NCBI GenBank assembly: GCA_017999435.1 | Contig: JAGNLV010000001.1 | Coordinates: 455,938-519,937, forward strand | Reading direction: 5' to 3' | DNA from: Candidatus Zixiibacteriota bacterium | Lineage (GTDB): Bacteria > Zixibacteria > MSB-5A5 > GN15 > FEB-12 | DNA length: 64,000 nucleotides | Shown here: positions 8,501 through 16,190 of the stretch, piece by piece | Position numbering within the stretch: position 1 is the stretch's first letter | How the letters are laid out: each line of letters starts with the position of its first letter | Translations under genes and position numbers: made by a program | Notes under the pieces: model-generated | Databases searched by the model: none | The model's input: only the letters and a program-made list of their open reading frames with translations | Told to the model about the DNA's origin: nothing

Positions 8501-11500
8501 CCGTGTCCGCGGGCGCCGAGAAATCGATCACGTACGAGAAGTAGCCGTTCTGCTTTTCCAGCCCGCTCACATCGCCGAGAATCTCCGCGTCCGGCCGATT
8601 CAGGTTCTCCAGCTCGACCCGGTTCCCCTCCGTGCCGTTCAGCCACTCGTACCGGAGCGAGTCGTTGTTCCAGTCCAGCCCGCTGCAGGTGGGCAGCGGA
8701 CACTCCCCCTCATCCTCCAGAAACCAGTTGTCACGGTTGGGATCGGGATTGAACAGCGGGTGGTAGTGCGGTTCCAGCTCGTCGGGCAAACCGTCCAGCC
8801 CGATGTCTTCCTCCGGCAGGAATTCCCCCGTGGGCGGCCGATCCTCCGTGTACGCCTTCCCGTCGCCGTCGACATCCTCGCTGATGCGGCCGAACTCGAC
8901 GTGCATGCGCCCGGACCGGCCGCGCGCCCGGATCTCGAACACCTGCACCCGGTCGTTGTCCACCCGGTTGGCGAAATAGCGCATGATGCCCGCCCAGGAG
9001 TCGTACGTCAGATCCTTCGAGGTATCCGGCGGGGTCCAGACCGTCTGCCCGGTGTCCGGCTCCTCCGCCCAGACGCTGTCGACGACGTTGGGCCGGAAAA
9101 TGAGCCGCAGGCTCCGGAACGTCGACTCGCCGGCCGCCGTCTCCCGGTTGTAGACCTGGTCGAAACGCAGGAGGCGGTCGGGATTGTGCCACAGCAGCCG
9201 CCCGCGCTCCCCCTCCCCGGTGAACGGGTGCGCCGGCGCCGACGACAGCGTCCACTGCGTCCGCGCTGTCCCCAGCGTCATCTGCTCCGCGCTGGCCTCG
9301 AAGTCGTCCACGTACGCCTCGCCGTCCACGTTCGGATTCGGCCGCGACTGCGCAACCTCGGCCTGCAGGCGGAGGTTGGAGGGGGACTCGGTCTGCACGA
9401 TCGGCAGCGCGTCGGCCAGCCGGGTGAGGAAGTTCGGCCGCAGCGACCAGGTCGCGTCGGCGTCGAACACGTACGACTTCGCCGTCTCCTCCCCCACCCG
9501 CGGCTTGCGGTCGCGCGCCTTGTCCGACTTGTACAGCACCGTCGATCCGATCTTGAGATCCCGGCTCACCTCGTACTCCGCCCGGAAACCCAGCAGCGTC
9601 TTCTTCTGCACCGACAAAAACGGGGCGTACTCGAAGTCGATGGCGACGTCGGCGTTCGGGTCGCGCGCCTGCTCCGAGATGAGCGTCACCCGCCCGAAGT
9701 CATAGTCGATCCGGTAGTCCTCCCCCCGCACGAGCTGCACGCCGTTGGCCGTGATGCGCTCCGACCCTTCGATGATGTTCGCCCGCCCCAGCCGGATCTC
9801 GCTGCTCCGCGACTTCGTGAACAGCTTCAGAAAATACTGGCTCGCGTTGGTCCGCTGGATGTCGCCGTCGTAGTAGTAGAGGTTCGGGACCTTGAGGTCC
9901 AGCGGCTGCGTGGTGCTCCCCTGCGCGTCGGTGAAGGTCGTGTCGCTGTTGAAGGGTTCCCGGTGCGGGAAAATGAGCAGACCCCAGTCGTACGCCCGGA
10001 ACACCTCCGGCCGATCGTCGATCTTCCCGTCCGGCTGCTTCAACTGATTCGAGCGGCTGTACTGGTCGAGCCCGAGGATTTCGATGTAGCTCTGGGTCCC
10101 CGCGGGCGTCTCCTGGTAGTCCTTGGGCGTCGAGGTGTTCTCGGTCGCCGCCAGACCCTTGTAGATCTTGACGTCGATGTCGTCGATATTCGTGCCCATG
10201 GGCAGCGCGTAGCAGTTCCGCCACATGAGCCCCCAGGTTTTGAACGACGGCATCGAGTTCTCGTTGAACAGCAGTTTCAGCCGCTTCGGATTCTCGAACG
10301 TCCCGTCGGTGTTGGACCCGATCGTGTCGACCGCCCCGCCCGCCCGCTTGACCTCGAGGTACACGCCGATCGACAGGTCGCGCGGCTGCTGCAAAAACAC
10401 CAGGTAGTGCCGGTTCGAATCCGGCTTGCTGAACCACTCGAACTCGTCGTCCTCGACCGGGATCACGCCGGCGTCGATGGCCGTGAGATCCACCCGCTCG
10501 GTCGAGTAACGCGCGCTCGCCGAGGTGCTGTCGGGGAACACCTCGAGCGTCGCGTAGGCGGCGTTCGCCGGCCGCTCCTTCTGCCATGTCTCCAGCTTCC
10601 GGTACACCAGCAGGCGCGTGATTTCGTCTCCCGGCTGGAATTCGCCGGGCAGGCCGATGTCGAAGATGCGCCGCTGCGCGTATTCGGAGTCGCGGATGAT
10701 CTGGGCGCTCTCCTCCCCCGTCGGCGTCACCGTCGTCCGCTCCGAGGAGCCCTTCTCCTGCGACGCAATCCCCGTCAGGTACAGCCGCCCGACCTGGGCC
10801 TCGGCTTTGACACCGAACAGGCCGCGGATCTGCGAGGAGTAGCCGACAAACTGGGTGTTGGGCAGGCTCAGGTTGGTGTTCCCCGCCTCGATCGTCTTGA
10901 GAACGTCGTCCTCATCCCCCTTGTAGCGGATCATGATGTTGTTGGACAGCGGGAGTTCGGTGTGGCTGTCCTGGGACACTTTGACCGTGATTTTCGAGCC
11001 GATCGTCCCCGTAATATCGAACTGGTACTGCTGCTCCATGTTGAGCGAGGGGAACTTGCTCTGCTTGATCGACACCCCCTTGGCGTCCGTCCACTGCGAC
11101 CGTCCGGCAAACGAGATGCGCCGGTAGCCGCTCACGCGCAGGCCGGCCCCGCCCTCGCCGAAGATCCGGTCGAGCCGCTTGGGCAGGTTGATCTTGACCC
11201 CCAGCCCTCCCTGTCCCCGGTTGGCGCGCGCCTGCTCCATCTGCCGCTTGGCGATCTCGTCCCGGCGCTCGTGCACCAGCTGCTCCCGGCGGAAGGCATT
11301 GTAGGAAAGCGCATCCACTGCCACCGGCGTGAGCGACTTCTGCTCTGACCCCCGGCGATAGTAGCTCTGCTGAAAGCGGAGAGTCTTCTCTTCGTAGAAC
11401 GATTCGGTGTTGGCCGTCTTGCGTTCCAGGTCGAACGAGAGGCGGGGATAGATGGGATCGGCGAGGGCAACGGACTTGCGGTCCGGCGGCAGTTGGTAGG

Positions 11501-11639
11501 TCGAAACCCACGAGGGCGGGGTCTCGAGCCGCCACGCCAGTCCCGATGCGGCCCATGCGGAACCGGCCGCCGGCAGCGCGAGGCAGAAAATCAACGGCGC
11601 GTACAGACGGCGCCATGCAGAGAACGCTTTCACAACCAC
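5508..11639 (-). CDS. sprA: SprA-like outer-membrane translocon of a type IX secretion system
   Basis: A 2043-residue exported protein, somewhat shorter than the roughly 2400 residues usual in Bacteroidota. It has a signal peptide (LIFCLALPAAGSAWA). Residues about 140-300 match the SprA N-terminal domain (GLGVKINLPKR, FDITGTIGSKITVKVSQDS, DVLKTIEAGNTNLSLP, RGLFGVKAEAQVGRL). A second module with LVRGEDYRIDYDFGRVTL lies near residues 620-690. The rest is beta-rich and ends in a barrel-type EIRF. In T9SS, SprA is the giant outer-membrane barrel through which cargo exits. It lies 61 nt downstream of murB. The start is uncertain: GTG 11639 is given and GTG 11633 is equally good. The only strong Shine-Dalgarno sequence is about 45 nt upstream. 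Confidence 0.9.
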   Translation of the reverse strand: MVVKAFSAWRRLYAPLIFCLALPAAGSAWAASGLAWRLETPPSWVSTYQLPPDRKSVALADPIYPRLSFDLERKTANTESFYEEKTLRFQQSYYRRGSEQKSLTPVAVDALSYNAFRREQLVHERRDEIAKRQMEQARANRGQGGLGVKINLPKRLDRIFGEGGAGLRVSGYRRISFAGRSQWTDAKGVSIKQSKFPSLNMEQQYQFDITGTIGSKITVKVSQDSHTELPLSNNIMIRYKGDEDDVLKTIEAGNTNLSLPNTQFVGYSSQIRGLFGVKAEAQVGRLYLTGIASQEKGSSERTTVTPTGEESAQIIRDSEYAQRRIFDIGLPGEFQPGDEITRLLVYRKLETWQKERPANAAYATLEVFPDSTSASARYSTERVDLTAIDAGVIPVEDDEFEWFSKPDSNRHYLVFLQQPRDLSIGVYLEVKRAGGAVDTIGSNTDGTFENPKRLKLLFNENSMPSFKTWGLMWRNCYALPMGTNIDDIDVKIYKGLAATENTSTPKDYQETPAGTQSYIEILGLDQYSRSNQLKQPDGKIDDRPEVFRAYDWGLLIFPHREPFNSDTTFTDAQGSTTQPLDLKVPNLYYYDGDIQRTNASQYFLKLFTKSRSSEIRLGRANIIEGSERITANGVQLVRGEDYRIDYDFGRVTLISEQARDPNADVAIDFEYAPFLSVQKKTLLGFRAEYEVSRDLKIGSTVLYKSDKARDRKPRVGEETAKSYVFDADATWSLRPNFLTRLADALPIVQTESPSNLRLQAEVAQSRPNPNVDGEAYVDDFEASAEQMTLGTARTQWTLSSAPAHPFTGEGERGRLLWHNPDRLLRFDQVYNRETAAGESTFRSLRLIFRPNVVDSVWAEEPDTGQTVWTPPDTSKDLTYDSWAGIMRYFANRVDNDRVQVFEIRARGRSGRMHVEFGRISEDVDGDGKAYTEDRPPTGEFLPEEDIGLDGLPDELEPHYHPLFNPDPNRDNWFLEDEGECPLPTCSGLDWNNDSLRYEWLNGTEGNRVELENLNRPDAEILGDVSGLEKQNGYFSYVIDFSAPADTALDTTKTKYFRDLSSYKVSADESEGGGINPPWYTYRIPIRDPEFLDRIVIDEDGDSAALAPAWTGERIRHVRIWFEQMPGQTWTDTVEIADWYFVQSYWRDTVIYGAEETGSQLVAATISEEDGRFRPPPGVEPYTDPTTNVTEPQRGMMLEFSNLDSRDTLEVRKSVLQVDKYAGYRRLRMYVYGRLQDPGDYNNVLFFFRVGRDSLNYYEQRRVLREGWDPENFVDIDFNEITAIKDAAQRGREPQEWAAVDTVTPDGRQRIRGDPSLNEVKYFVAGIVNSDPSRLPSGEIWLDELRVSDVRKDVGTAVRFAANGNVADLGSYSFTYQTQDPYFRGLSSSTRGGSDQNLGSGSSDTRVMYSFSLNADQFVPRSWNARLPVTYSYSKSTQLPLLRTGSDIVLPEEVRRQEQVVSESQMISVSGQVNKAGRNPLFTLLLNRLQGTSFSYRRSLQQSPRVPYGLTEGYSVRSGFDFGLKKPLAVAPLRWTESVPIVKRLAGTAVGLYPSRWTLSGGFDRTLTITDDIEGKRRTSFQRSLDAKMDFAYELLQNLDLSFRANTRRDLSDPKDVNLSLSHLRLGRETHFDQQATAKYTPALVSWLSTDFGFSGSYADDLERSSGARRSTMSSSWNLTGRFDHMRFLGGKGGEDERRYRGKGGISGGRSDRGSKTEGEVKAGRPFYDPPLAVLRFLTGWIDAPSYNYSETFRYALPGSVERPGLKYRLGLSRTPGVAQTAGSTNPSASEGVSYDFGSGFTLLGGLQTTVKYRQGITRDLVKKGDLYEDISTSWPDLTIQIRPFTTLPLIKKPVNKFIDIFSPRTSYSRSTRERRDLGGDFVISRSTSTSQSPLLSLNFKLFKALSLTTSYSLSNEESDEYNRTTGAYTGGSEAIRKTIGGSAQYSFAAPSGISLPLFGKVKFRSTVNISLDIKFNNSVNRTFDAKGNVNNITENDEMEIRPDISYTFSQQIKGGLSMRWRDSNVSNQKTHLREVQIWMEIRF

Positions 11640-11700
11640 TCTGGTGCCAGAATGATACTTCAGTCGTTAGTCACTACTCGATAAATCGTCCTCCTTTCCC

Positions 11701-12651
11701 TCAGAATTCACCCAGCCTGATCACTTCTTCCTGCAGTTCGATCCCGAACCGCTCCCGGACCTTCTCCTTCATGAGCGCCGCGAGCGCTGCAATGTCGGCC
11801 GCCGTGGCCCCGCCGGCGTTCACGATAATATTCGCATGGCGCTCGAACACCCGCGCCCCCCCGACCGCCAGCCCCTTGGCCCCCGCTTCTTCGAGCAGCC
11901 GCCCCGCCGGGAGTTTCCCGTAGGGCTCCCTGGGATCGGGAATATTCTTGAAAAAACAACCCGCCGTCAGACGGTCGGGGTGTTTCTGCGCCCGCGAGGC
12001 CAAAATCTCGCGCACCCTCCGGCCGATCTCCGCCGGATCGCCGGGCTGCAGACGGAAGCGCGCGCTGACGACAATCTCATGCGAGCGCTTGAGCGCCGAG
12101 TCCCGGTAGCCGAACCCGCAATAGGCGCGGTCCACCGTCATGACCTTCCCCTCGCGGTCCACCAGCGTCACGGCCGTGACAACTTCGCCGATCTCGCCGC
12201 CGTAGGCGCCGGCGTTGCCGTAGATGGCTCCCCCGACGGTGCCCCAGATGCCGGCGGCGAATTCGAGCCCGGCCAGACCGTTCTCCTGCGCATACGTCAC
12301 GAGCGCCGTCAAATCCTCCCCCGCCCCGCACTCGATCGTCGCCTCATCGACCCGCGCCAGCCCTCGCACATCCATTTTAATGATCAGACCGCCATAGCCC
12401 CGGTCCGCCACCAGCAGGTTAGATCCTCCGCCCAGCAGAAAAAACTCCAGACCCATCCGGCGGGCCTGCTGCACCGCCCCGGCGGCGGCTTCCGCCGAGC
12501 GCACCGGCAAAAACCACGCCGCTGTCCCGCCCGTGCGGAAACTCGTCAACGGCGCCATTGGTTTGTCAAATTCGAGTTCCGGCCCGAATGCGCTGCGCAT
12601 CTCGGCCGTAGACACCTGCGCCCGCGGCACCGCTCGTTGGGTTGATCTCAC
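11701..12651 (-). CDS. murB: UDP-N-acetylenolpyruvoylglucosamine reductase
   Basis: MurB reduces UDP-GlcNAc-enolpyruvate to UDP-MurNAc with NADPH and FAD in peptidoglycan synthesis. The FAD-binding signature (SFRTGG, LGGGSNLLV, GAGEDLTALV, GIWGTVGGAIYGNAGAYGG), the catalytic-loop GCFFKN (Cys in place of the usual Ser) and the C-terminal GARVFERHANIIVN are all present. The compact form resembles type II MurB of about 300 residues. The proposed start is GTG 12651 (316 residues), because a promoter ends six bases before it and there is no Shine-Dalgarno sequence. GTG 12654 and ATG 12600 are alternatives. sprA follows 61 nt downstream, so a cell-wall gene and a secretion channel may share a transcript. 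Confidence 0.93.
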   Translation of the reverse strand: MRSTQRAVPRAQVSTAEMRSAFGPELEFDKPMAPLTSFRTGGTAAWFLPVRSAEAAAGAVQQARRMGLEFFLLGGGSNLLVADRGYGGLIIKMDVRGLARVDEATIECGAGEDLTALVTYAQENGLAGLEFAAGIWGTVGGAIYGNAGAYGGEIGEVVTAVTLVDREGKVMTVDRAYCGFGYRDSALKRSHEIVVSARFRLQPGDPAEIGRRVREILASRAQKHPDRLTAGCFFKNIPDPREPYGKLPAGRLLEEAGAKGLAVGGARVFERHANIIVNAGGATAADIAALAALMKEKVRERFGIELQEEVIRLGEF

Positions 12652-12657
12652 CACCGG

Positions 12658-12686
12658 AATATACTCGCAAAATCCTTGAAAATCAA
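12658..12686 (-). promoter_or_regulatory. Promoter of murB, predicted leaderless
   Basis: On the minus strand TTGATT (12686-12681) and TATATT (12663-12658) are separated by 17 bp. Six bases follow before GTG 12651, placing the transcription start on the start codon. Confidence 0.65.
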
Positions 12687-12720
12687 GGAGAAACAGCCAC
12701 GTCCGGGGTCGCGGATTCCG

Positions 12721-12759
12721 CCCCGCCGTCTCTCTCCTTATTATACACCCTCGGCGGGG
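12721..12759 (-). promoter_or_regulatory. Perfect 8-bp inverted repeat enclosing a second possible promoter -10 box
   Basis: CCCCGCCG (12721-12728) and CGGCGGGG (12752-12759) are perfect inverted arms around a TATAAT on the minus strand (12745-12740). A weak -35, GAGACA (12768-12763), lies 17 bp further upstream. The structure sits between the DUF1844 gene and murB. It could be an operator-covered upstream promoter for murB or a loose transcription terminator after the DUF1844 gene; the sequence does not decide. Confidence 0.35.
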
Positions 12760-12801
12760 CGTTGTCTCTGCGCCGCCCCCGCCGGACCACAATTCCTTGC
12801 C

Positions 12802-13170
12802 TCAATCCGACTTCCCGGACCCCGCCGTCTCCCCGCCCGGCTGGTCCTCGGGCTTTCGGCCGGCATCATCGGCGCTCCCGGTTCCCGCGTCCGGCCGAGT
12901 CTCCCCTTTTTTCAGCTCATCGACATAATTCAGCCGAAGTTCATACAAAACGTGATCGAGCATCCGCTTCTCTTCCGGATTCAGATTCCCGGCCGTCTTG
13001 GCTTGAATCATGCCGAGCAGGTCGATGCTCACTTTCGCCATCGCCAGATCCCGGTCAACCTGGCCGCTGACCGGCGAGGCGATTTTCCCCAGTTGCTGCC
13101 AAGCCCCCATCTGGAGCGACAAGACCAGTTGGACAAACAGCGGGTCGGGCGTGGTCGTGTCTTCGGCCAT
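12802..13170 (-). CDS. DUF1844 family protein
   Basis: A 122-residue acidic, mostly helical cytoplasmic protein. The core LFVQLVLSLQMGAWQQLGKI, the DLAMAKVSIDLLGMIQ segment, and the NLNPEEKRMLDHVLYELRLNYV helix are the DUF1844 signature. Its role is unknown in the bacteria where it occurs. The C-terminal 30 residues are low-complexity and charged. ATG 13170 is chosen over GTG 13176 because GGAGG lies five bases before the ATG and would overlap the GTG. It follows recG by 30 nt and is probably in the same transcript. Confidence 0.85.
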   Translation of the reverse strand: MAEDTTTPDPLFVQLVLSLQMGAWQQLGKIASPVSGQVDRDLAMAKVSIDLLGMIQAKTAGNLNPEEKRMLDHVLYELRLNYVDELKKGETRPDAGTGSADDAGRKPEDQPGGETAGSGKSD

Positions 13171-13200
13171 AGTCACCTCCGGTCAGGCCCGCCGCCTCGG

Positions 13201-15288
13201 TTATCCCCCGGCCGGCGTCAGTTCCCGGCCGGCGGTGCGAGCCTGAAGGTAGGTATACAGATGTTGATGCCGGCTGTCAAGGCGGTTTGCCTCGTGGAGC
13301 AGCCGCCCGACCAGCATGCGCGCCGCCTCGAGAAGGTCGGTGTCCGAGGTAAGGCGGGTGGCCCGTAATTCCGGCAGCCCCGACTGGCGCAGGCCGAAAA
13401 TCTCCCCCGGACCCCGCAATTCCAGATCGGCCTCAGCGATCTTGAATCCGTCGGTCGTCTGCGCGAAATAGTCCAGCCGGCGGCGGGCCATGTCCGACAG
13501 CGGCGGGTGGGCCAGGGCCACCAGCGTCGCCGTCTGCGCCCCCCGTCCGATCCGCCCCCGCAGTTGGTGGAGTTGCGCGAGGCCAAACCGCTCGGCGTGC
13601 TCGATCAGCATGAGCGTCGCCCGCTGGTTGTCGATCCCCACCTCCACCACCGTCGTCGCCATCAAAATGTGCAGCCGCCCGTCCCGAAACTGCCTGAGGA
13701 TCTCATCCCGCTCCTTCGCCTTGATCCGCCCGTGCACCATGCCCACCTGCAGCTCCCGGAACTCCTTCTCCGAGAGCTCCCGGAAAGCATCCTCCACGTT
13801 CTCCAGCTCCAGCCGGTCGCTCTTCTCCACGAGCGGGTAGATGATGTAGGCCTGGCCGCCGCGGGCGATCTCCTCGCGCACAAACTGGTAGACCCGGCTG
13901 CGCACCGTGTAGTGCCGCCACACCGTCCGCACCGGCTTCCGTCCCGGCGGCATGGTGGTGATCGACGATATCTCGAGGTCGCCGTAGAGCGTCAGCGCCA
14001 GCGTGCGCGGGATCGGCGTCGCGGTCATCACCAGGAGATCCGGGTTGTCCCCCTTCTTGGCCAGCCGCCCCCGCTGCCGGACGCCGAACCGGTGCTGTTC
14101 GTCGATAATCACCAGCCCCAGGCGGTCGAACTCCACGTAGTCGTAGATCAGCGCGTGCGTGCCGAAGAGAATGGCGATCTCTCCGCGCGCGCAGGCCGCC
14201 GCGATGGCCTCCTTCTGCGCCCGCGCCAGACTGGCCGTCAACAATGCCGACCGCACCCCGACACTCTCCAGCGCCTCCCGCCAGTTCCCATAGTGCTGGG
14301 CGGCGAGAATTTCGGTCGGCGCCATGAACGCCGTCTGAAGGCCGTTCTCGGCGGCGTAGAGGGCCGCCAGCACCGCCACCACCGTTTTCCCGCACCCGAC
14401 ATCCCCCTGCAACAGCCGCGCCATCGGGTGCGGCGCCTGCAGGTCCGCGAAGATTTCCCGCACCACCTGCTTCTGCCCCGCCGTGAGCGCAAACGGAAGA
14501 CTCTCCCCGATCTTCTTCAGCTTCTCCCCCGGCGCCGCGTACCGGTGCTCCTTGACCGCCTTCACCTTCTCCTGTCGCCACCGCAGGACGAGGTACTGCA
14601 GCTCCAGGAGTTCGTCGAAAGCCATGCGCCGCCGGCACGCTTCGATCTGCTCGCGGCGGTCCGGATAGTGGATCTTGGCGATCGCCTCATGCCGCGCCGG
14701 CAGGCCGCAGCGCGCCGTCTCCTCGCTCGGCACCGGATCGTCGATCCGCTCGGCCAGGTTGGCGAGCACGAAAGTGGTCAGCCGCCGAATCCCCTTGCTC
14801 CCCAGCCCCGCCCGGATCAATTCGGTCGTCTGCGGGTACACCGGGACAATCCGCCCCGCGTGGATCATCTGGTCCCCCTCGTCCTCCAGCCGCTCGAGAT
14901 CCGGGTGCACCATCTGGTAACCCTGGAAGTAGCCGACCGTCCCGGTGGCGGCGAACCACTGCCCCTTCTTGAAGAGCCGCTCCCAGTAGCGCAGCCCCTG
15001 GAAAAACACCAGCGGCAGCGCCCCCGTCTCGTCCTGCAGGATCACCTCGTAGCGCCGGCGCTTCCCGTGCAGCATCCCGTGAGCCTTCACCTGGCCGACC
15101 ACGGTCGCCGGTTGATCGACCTTGACGTCTTTGATCGCCGTGATGCTGGTGCGGTCGAGGTAGCTGCGCGGCAGGTAGGACAGGAGATCCCGCACCGTGG
15201 TCAGACCGTGCTGGGCGAGCACCTCGGCTTTGCGGGGTCCGACGCCCTTGACGAATTGCAGCGGCGAATCGAGTTTGAGCTCGGCCAT
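13201..15288 (-). CDS. recG: ATP-dependent DNA helicase RecG
   Basis: A 695-residue branch-migration helicase that remodels stalled forks and Holliday junctions. The N-terminal wedge/OB region starts LQFVKGVGPRKAEVLAQHG and includes DLLSYLPRSYLDR. Helicase motifs follow in order: GDVGCGKT (Walker A), IDEQHRFG (DExH box), TATPIPRTLAL, and LHQLRGRIGRG (motif VI). The length matches the family. ATG 15288 is chosen because a promoter ends six bases upstream and the homology starts there. An in-frame ATG at 15327 would add 13 unlikely residues and lies within the promoter. Confidence 0.97.
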   Translation of the reverse strand: MAELKLDSPLQFVKGVGPRKAEVLAQHGLTTVRDLLSYLPRSYLDRTSITAIKDVKVDQPATVVGQVKAHGMLHGKRRRYEVILQDETGALPLVFFQGLRYWERLFKKGQWFAATGTVGYFQGYQMVHPDLERLEDEGDQMIHAGRIVPVYPQTTELIRAGLGSKGIRRLTTFVLANLAERIDDPVPSEETARCGLPARHEAIAKIHYPDRREQIEACRRRMAFDELLELQYLVLRWRQEKVKAVKEHRYAAPGEKLKKIGESLPFALTAGQKQVVREIFADLQAPHPMARLLQGDVGCGKTVVAVLAALYAAENGLQTAFMAPTEILAAQHYGNWREALESVGVRSALLTASLARAQKEAIAAACARGEIAILFGTHALIYDYVEFDRLGLVIIDEQHRFGVRQRGRLAKKGDNPDLLVMTATPIPRTLALTLYGDLEISSITTMPPGRKPVRTVWRHYTVRSRVYQFVREEIARGGQAYIIYPLVEKSDRLELENVEDAFRELSEKEFRELQVGMVHGRIKAKERDEILRQFRDGRLHILMATTVVEVGIDNQRATLMLIEHAERFGLAQLHQLRGRIGRGAQTATLVALAHPPLSDMARRRLDYFAQTTDGFKIAEADLELRGPGEIFGLRQSGLPELRATRLTSDTDLLEAARMLVGRLLHEANRLDSRHQHLYTYLQARTAGRELTPAGG

Positions 15289-15294
15289 AGGGTA

Positions 15295-15323
15295 AGAGTG
15301 GCGCGCCGGCGTCCCCGAGTCAA
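15295..15323 (-). promoter_or_regulatory. Promoter of recG, predicted leaderless
   Basis: Minus-strand TTGACT (15323-15318), 17-bp spacer, CACTCT (15300-15295; only the key A2 and T6 of the -10 match), then six bases to ATG 15288. The -10 is weak alone, but the geometry is identical to the other leaderless starts in this window. Confidence 0.5.
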
Positions 15324-15421
15324 TCATAATTCGCTGCGGGGCATCCGCTTCTCCCGGCGCCGCGAACCGCGGGCGGGCGCCGGCGGCAGCGCGCGCCCCC
15401 CGGCCGCGCCCGGCTCGCCCC

Positions 15422-15450
15422 TTGTTTTTTCACCCCCGCAAGCGTATCAT
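15422..15450 (+). promoter_or_regulatory. Promoter of the selenocysteine tRNA gene
   Basis: TTGTTT (15422-15427), 17-bp spacer, TATCAT (15445-15450), then six bases (GCCCCC) before the first nucleotide of the tRNA at 15457. This predicts transcription starting exactly at the mature 5' end. Confidence 0.65.
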
Positions 15451-15456
15451 GCCCCC

Positions 15457-15553
15457 GGAAGCGGATGCTGTCTGGTGGCGGTCCCGGCCTTCAAAGCCGT
15501 GTGGGGGGCAGTCGTACTGTCCCCGGTGGGTTCGATTCCCACCCCTTCCGCCA
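15457..15553 (+). tRNA. selC: tRNA-Sec, anticodon TCA
   Basis: A 97-nt tRNA with encoded CCA. Bacterial tRNA-Sec hallmarks are visible: 5' GGAAGCGG, a six-pair D stem (GCTGTC/GGCGGT) closing a four-base TGGT loop, the anticodon loop CTTCAAA containing TCA, a long variable arm (GGGGGCAGT/ACTGTCCCC) and a T arm GTGGG-TTCGATT-CCCAC. It would insert selenocysteine at UGA with SelA, SelB and SelD, none of which is in the window. Oddities: the 3' acceptor strand is CCCTTCC, one base short of the CCGCTTCC that would pair with GGAAGCGG, leaving C6 unpaired. One C-U mismatch lies in the anticodon stem. Identity is firm; integrity is less certain. Confidence 0.9.
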
Positions 15554-15583
15554 AATTTCAGGGAGGTCGGAAGACAGGCCGGC

Positions 15584-16162
15584 ATGGCAGTCGAGAATCC
15601 GGATCATGAGGGTGCGGCGAGAGCGCGCGTCGAGCAGGGCCGTACGCGCCTGCGCATCTCGGTCGCCCTGGCCACGTCAGAGGGAGCGCGCCTCCACCTC
15701 ACCGCACTGTTGGTCATCTGGGCGCTGGGGGCCGCGTTCGCGGTCGCCTCGCTCATCGTCCGTTTCCGCCCGCTCGGCCCGCCGATCGTCCATGTCGCCT
15801 GGCTCGCCGCCGGTCTGCCGGTGCTGTGGGCCTACACCCGCTTCGCCGTCGGCCGCGAGATCATCTCCCTCGGCCGCGGCGCGCTGACCATCACCCACCG
15901 CCCCATCCCCCTGGGCTTTGCCCGCCGCTACCGGCTGGCCAACGCCCACCGCTTCCGCGTCGACACCGCTGGTCTCCGCATCGCCAACGTGCGGCACCGC
16001 CGGAACCCGCTCCGCTGGCGCGGCGAGCAGGGGATGATCCTGTTCGATTACAATCTGAGACCCGTGCGCTTCGGCGTCGGCCTGAGCACCGCCGAGGCCC
16101 GGCGCCTGCTCCAAGCGATCCGCGACAGCGGCCAGGTTTCCCCGGAGCAGGTGGAGTTGTAG
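15584..16162 (+). CDS. Two-pass membrane protein with a beta-rich (PH-like) cytoplasmic domain
   Basis: A 192-residue protein. After a charged N-terminal stretch come two hydrophobic helices (about residues 37-60, LLVIWALGAAFAVASLIV; and 68-90, VAWLAAGLPVLWAYTRFAV). A soluble domain of alternating beta segments follows (GALTITHRPIPLGFARRYRL, MILFDYNLRPVRFGVGL) and ends in a helix. The arrangement resembles bacterial PH/DUF2244-type membrane proteins, but no family is assigned with confidence. GGGAGG lies about 17 bases before ATG 15584, farther than usual. The gene begins 30 nt after the tRNA and may be co-transcribed with it. Confidence 0.7.
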   Translation: MAVENPDHEGAARARVEQGRTRLRISVALATSEGARLHLTALLVIWALGAAFAVASLIVRFRPLGPPIVHVAWLAAGLPVLWAYTRFAVGREIISLGRGALTITHRPIPLGFARRYRLANAHRFRVDTAGLRIANVRHRRNPLRWRGEQGMILFDYNLRPVRFGVGLSTAEARRLLQAIRDSGQVSPEQVEL

Positions 16163-16190
16163 GCCGCTCCCCCTATGCCCCGGCGCCGCC

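Noticed and set aside
6750-11348. 1532-codon open frame on the plus strand opposite sprA
   Set aside because: The frame is rich in Arg, Pro, His and Val with no domain, exactly as expected for the antisense of a GC-rich gene; SprA motifs are on the minus strand.
13507-15609. 700-codon plus-strand frame opposite recG
   Set aside because: It is antisense to a complete RecG with all helicase motifs and has a composition typical of a GC shadow.
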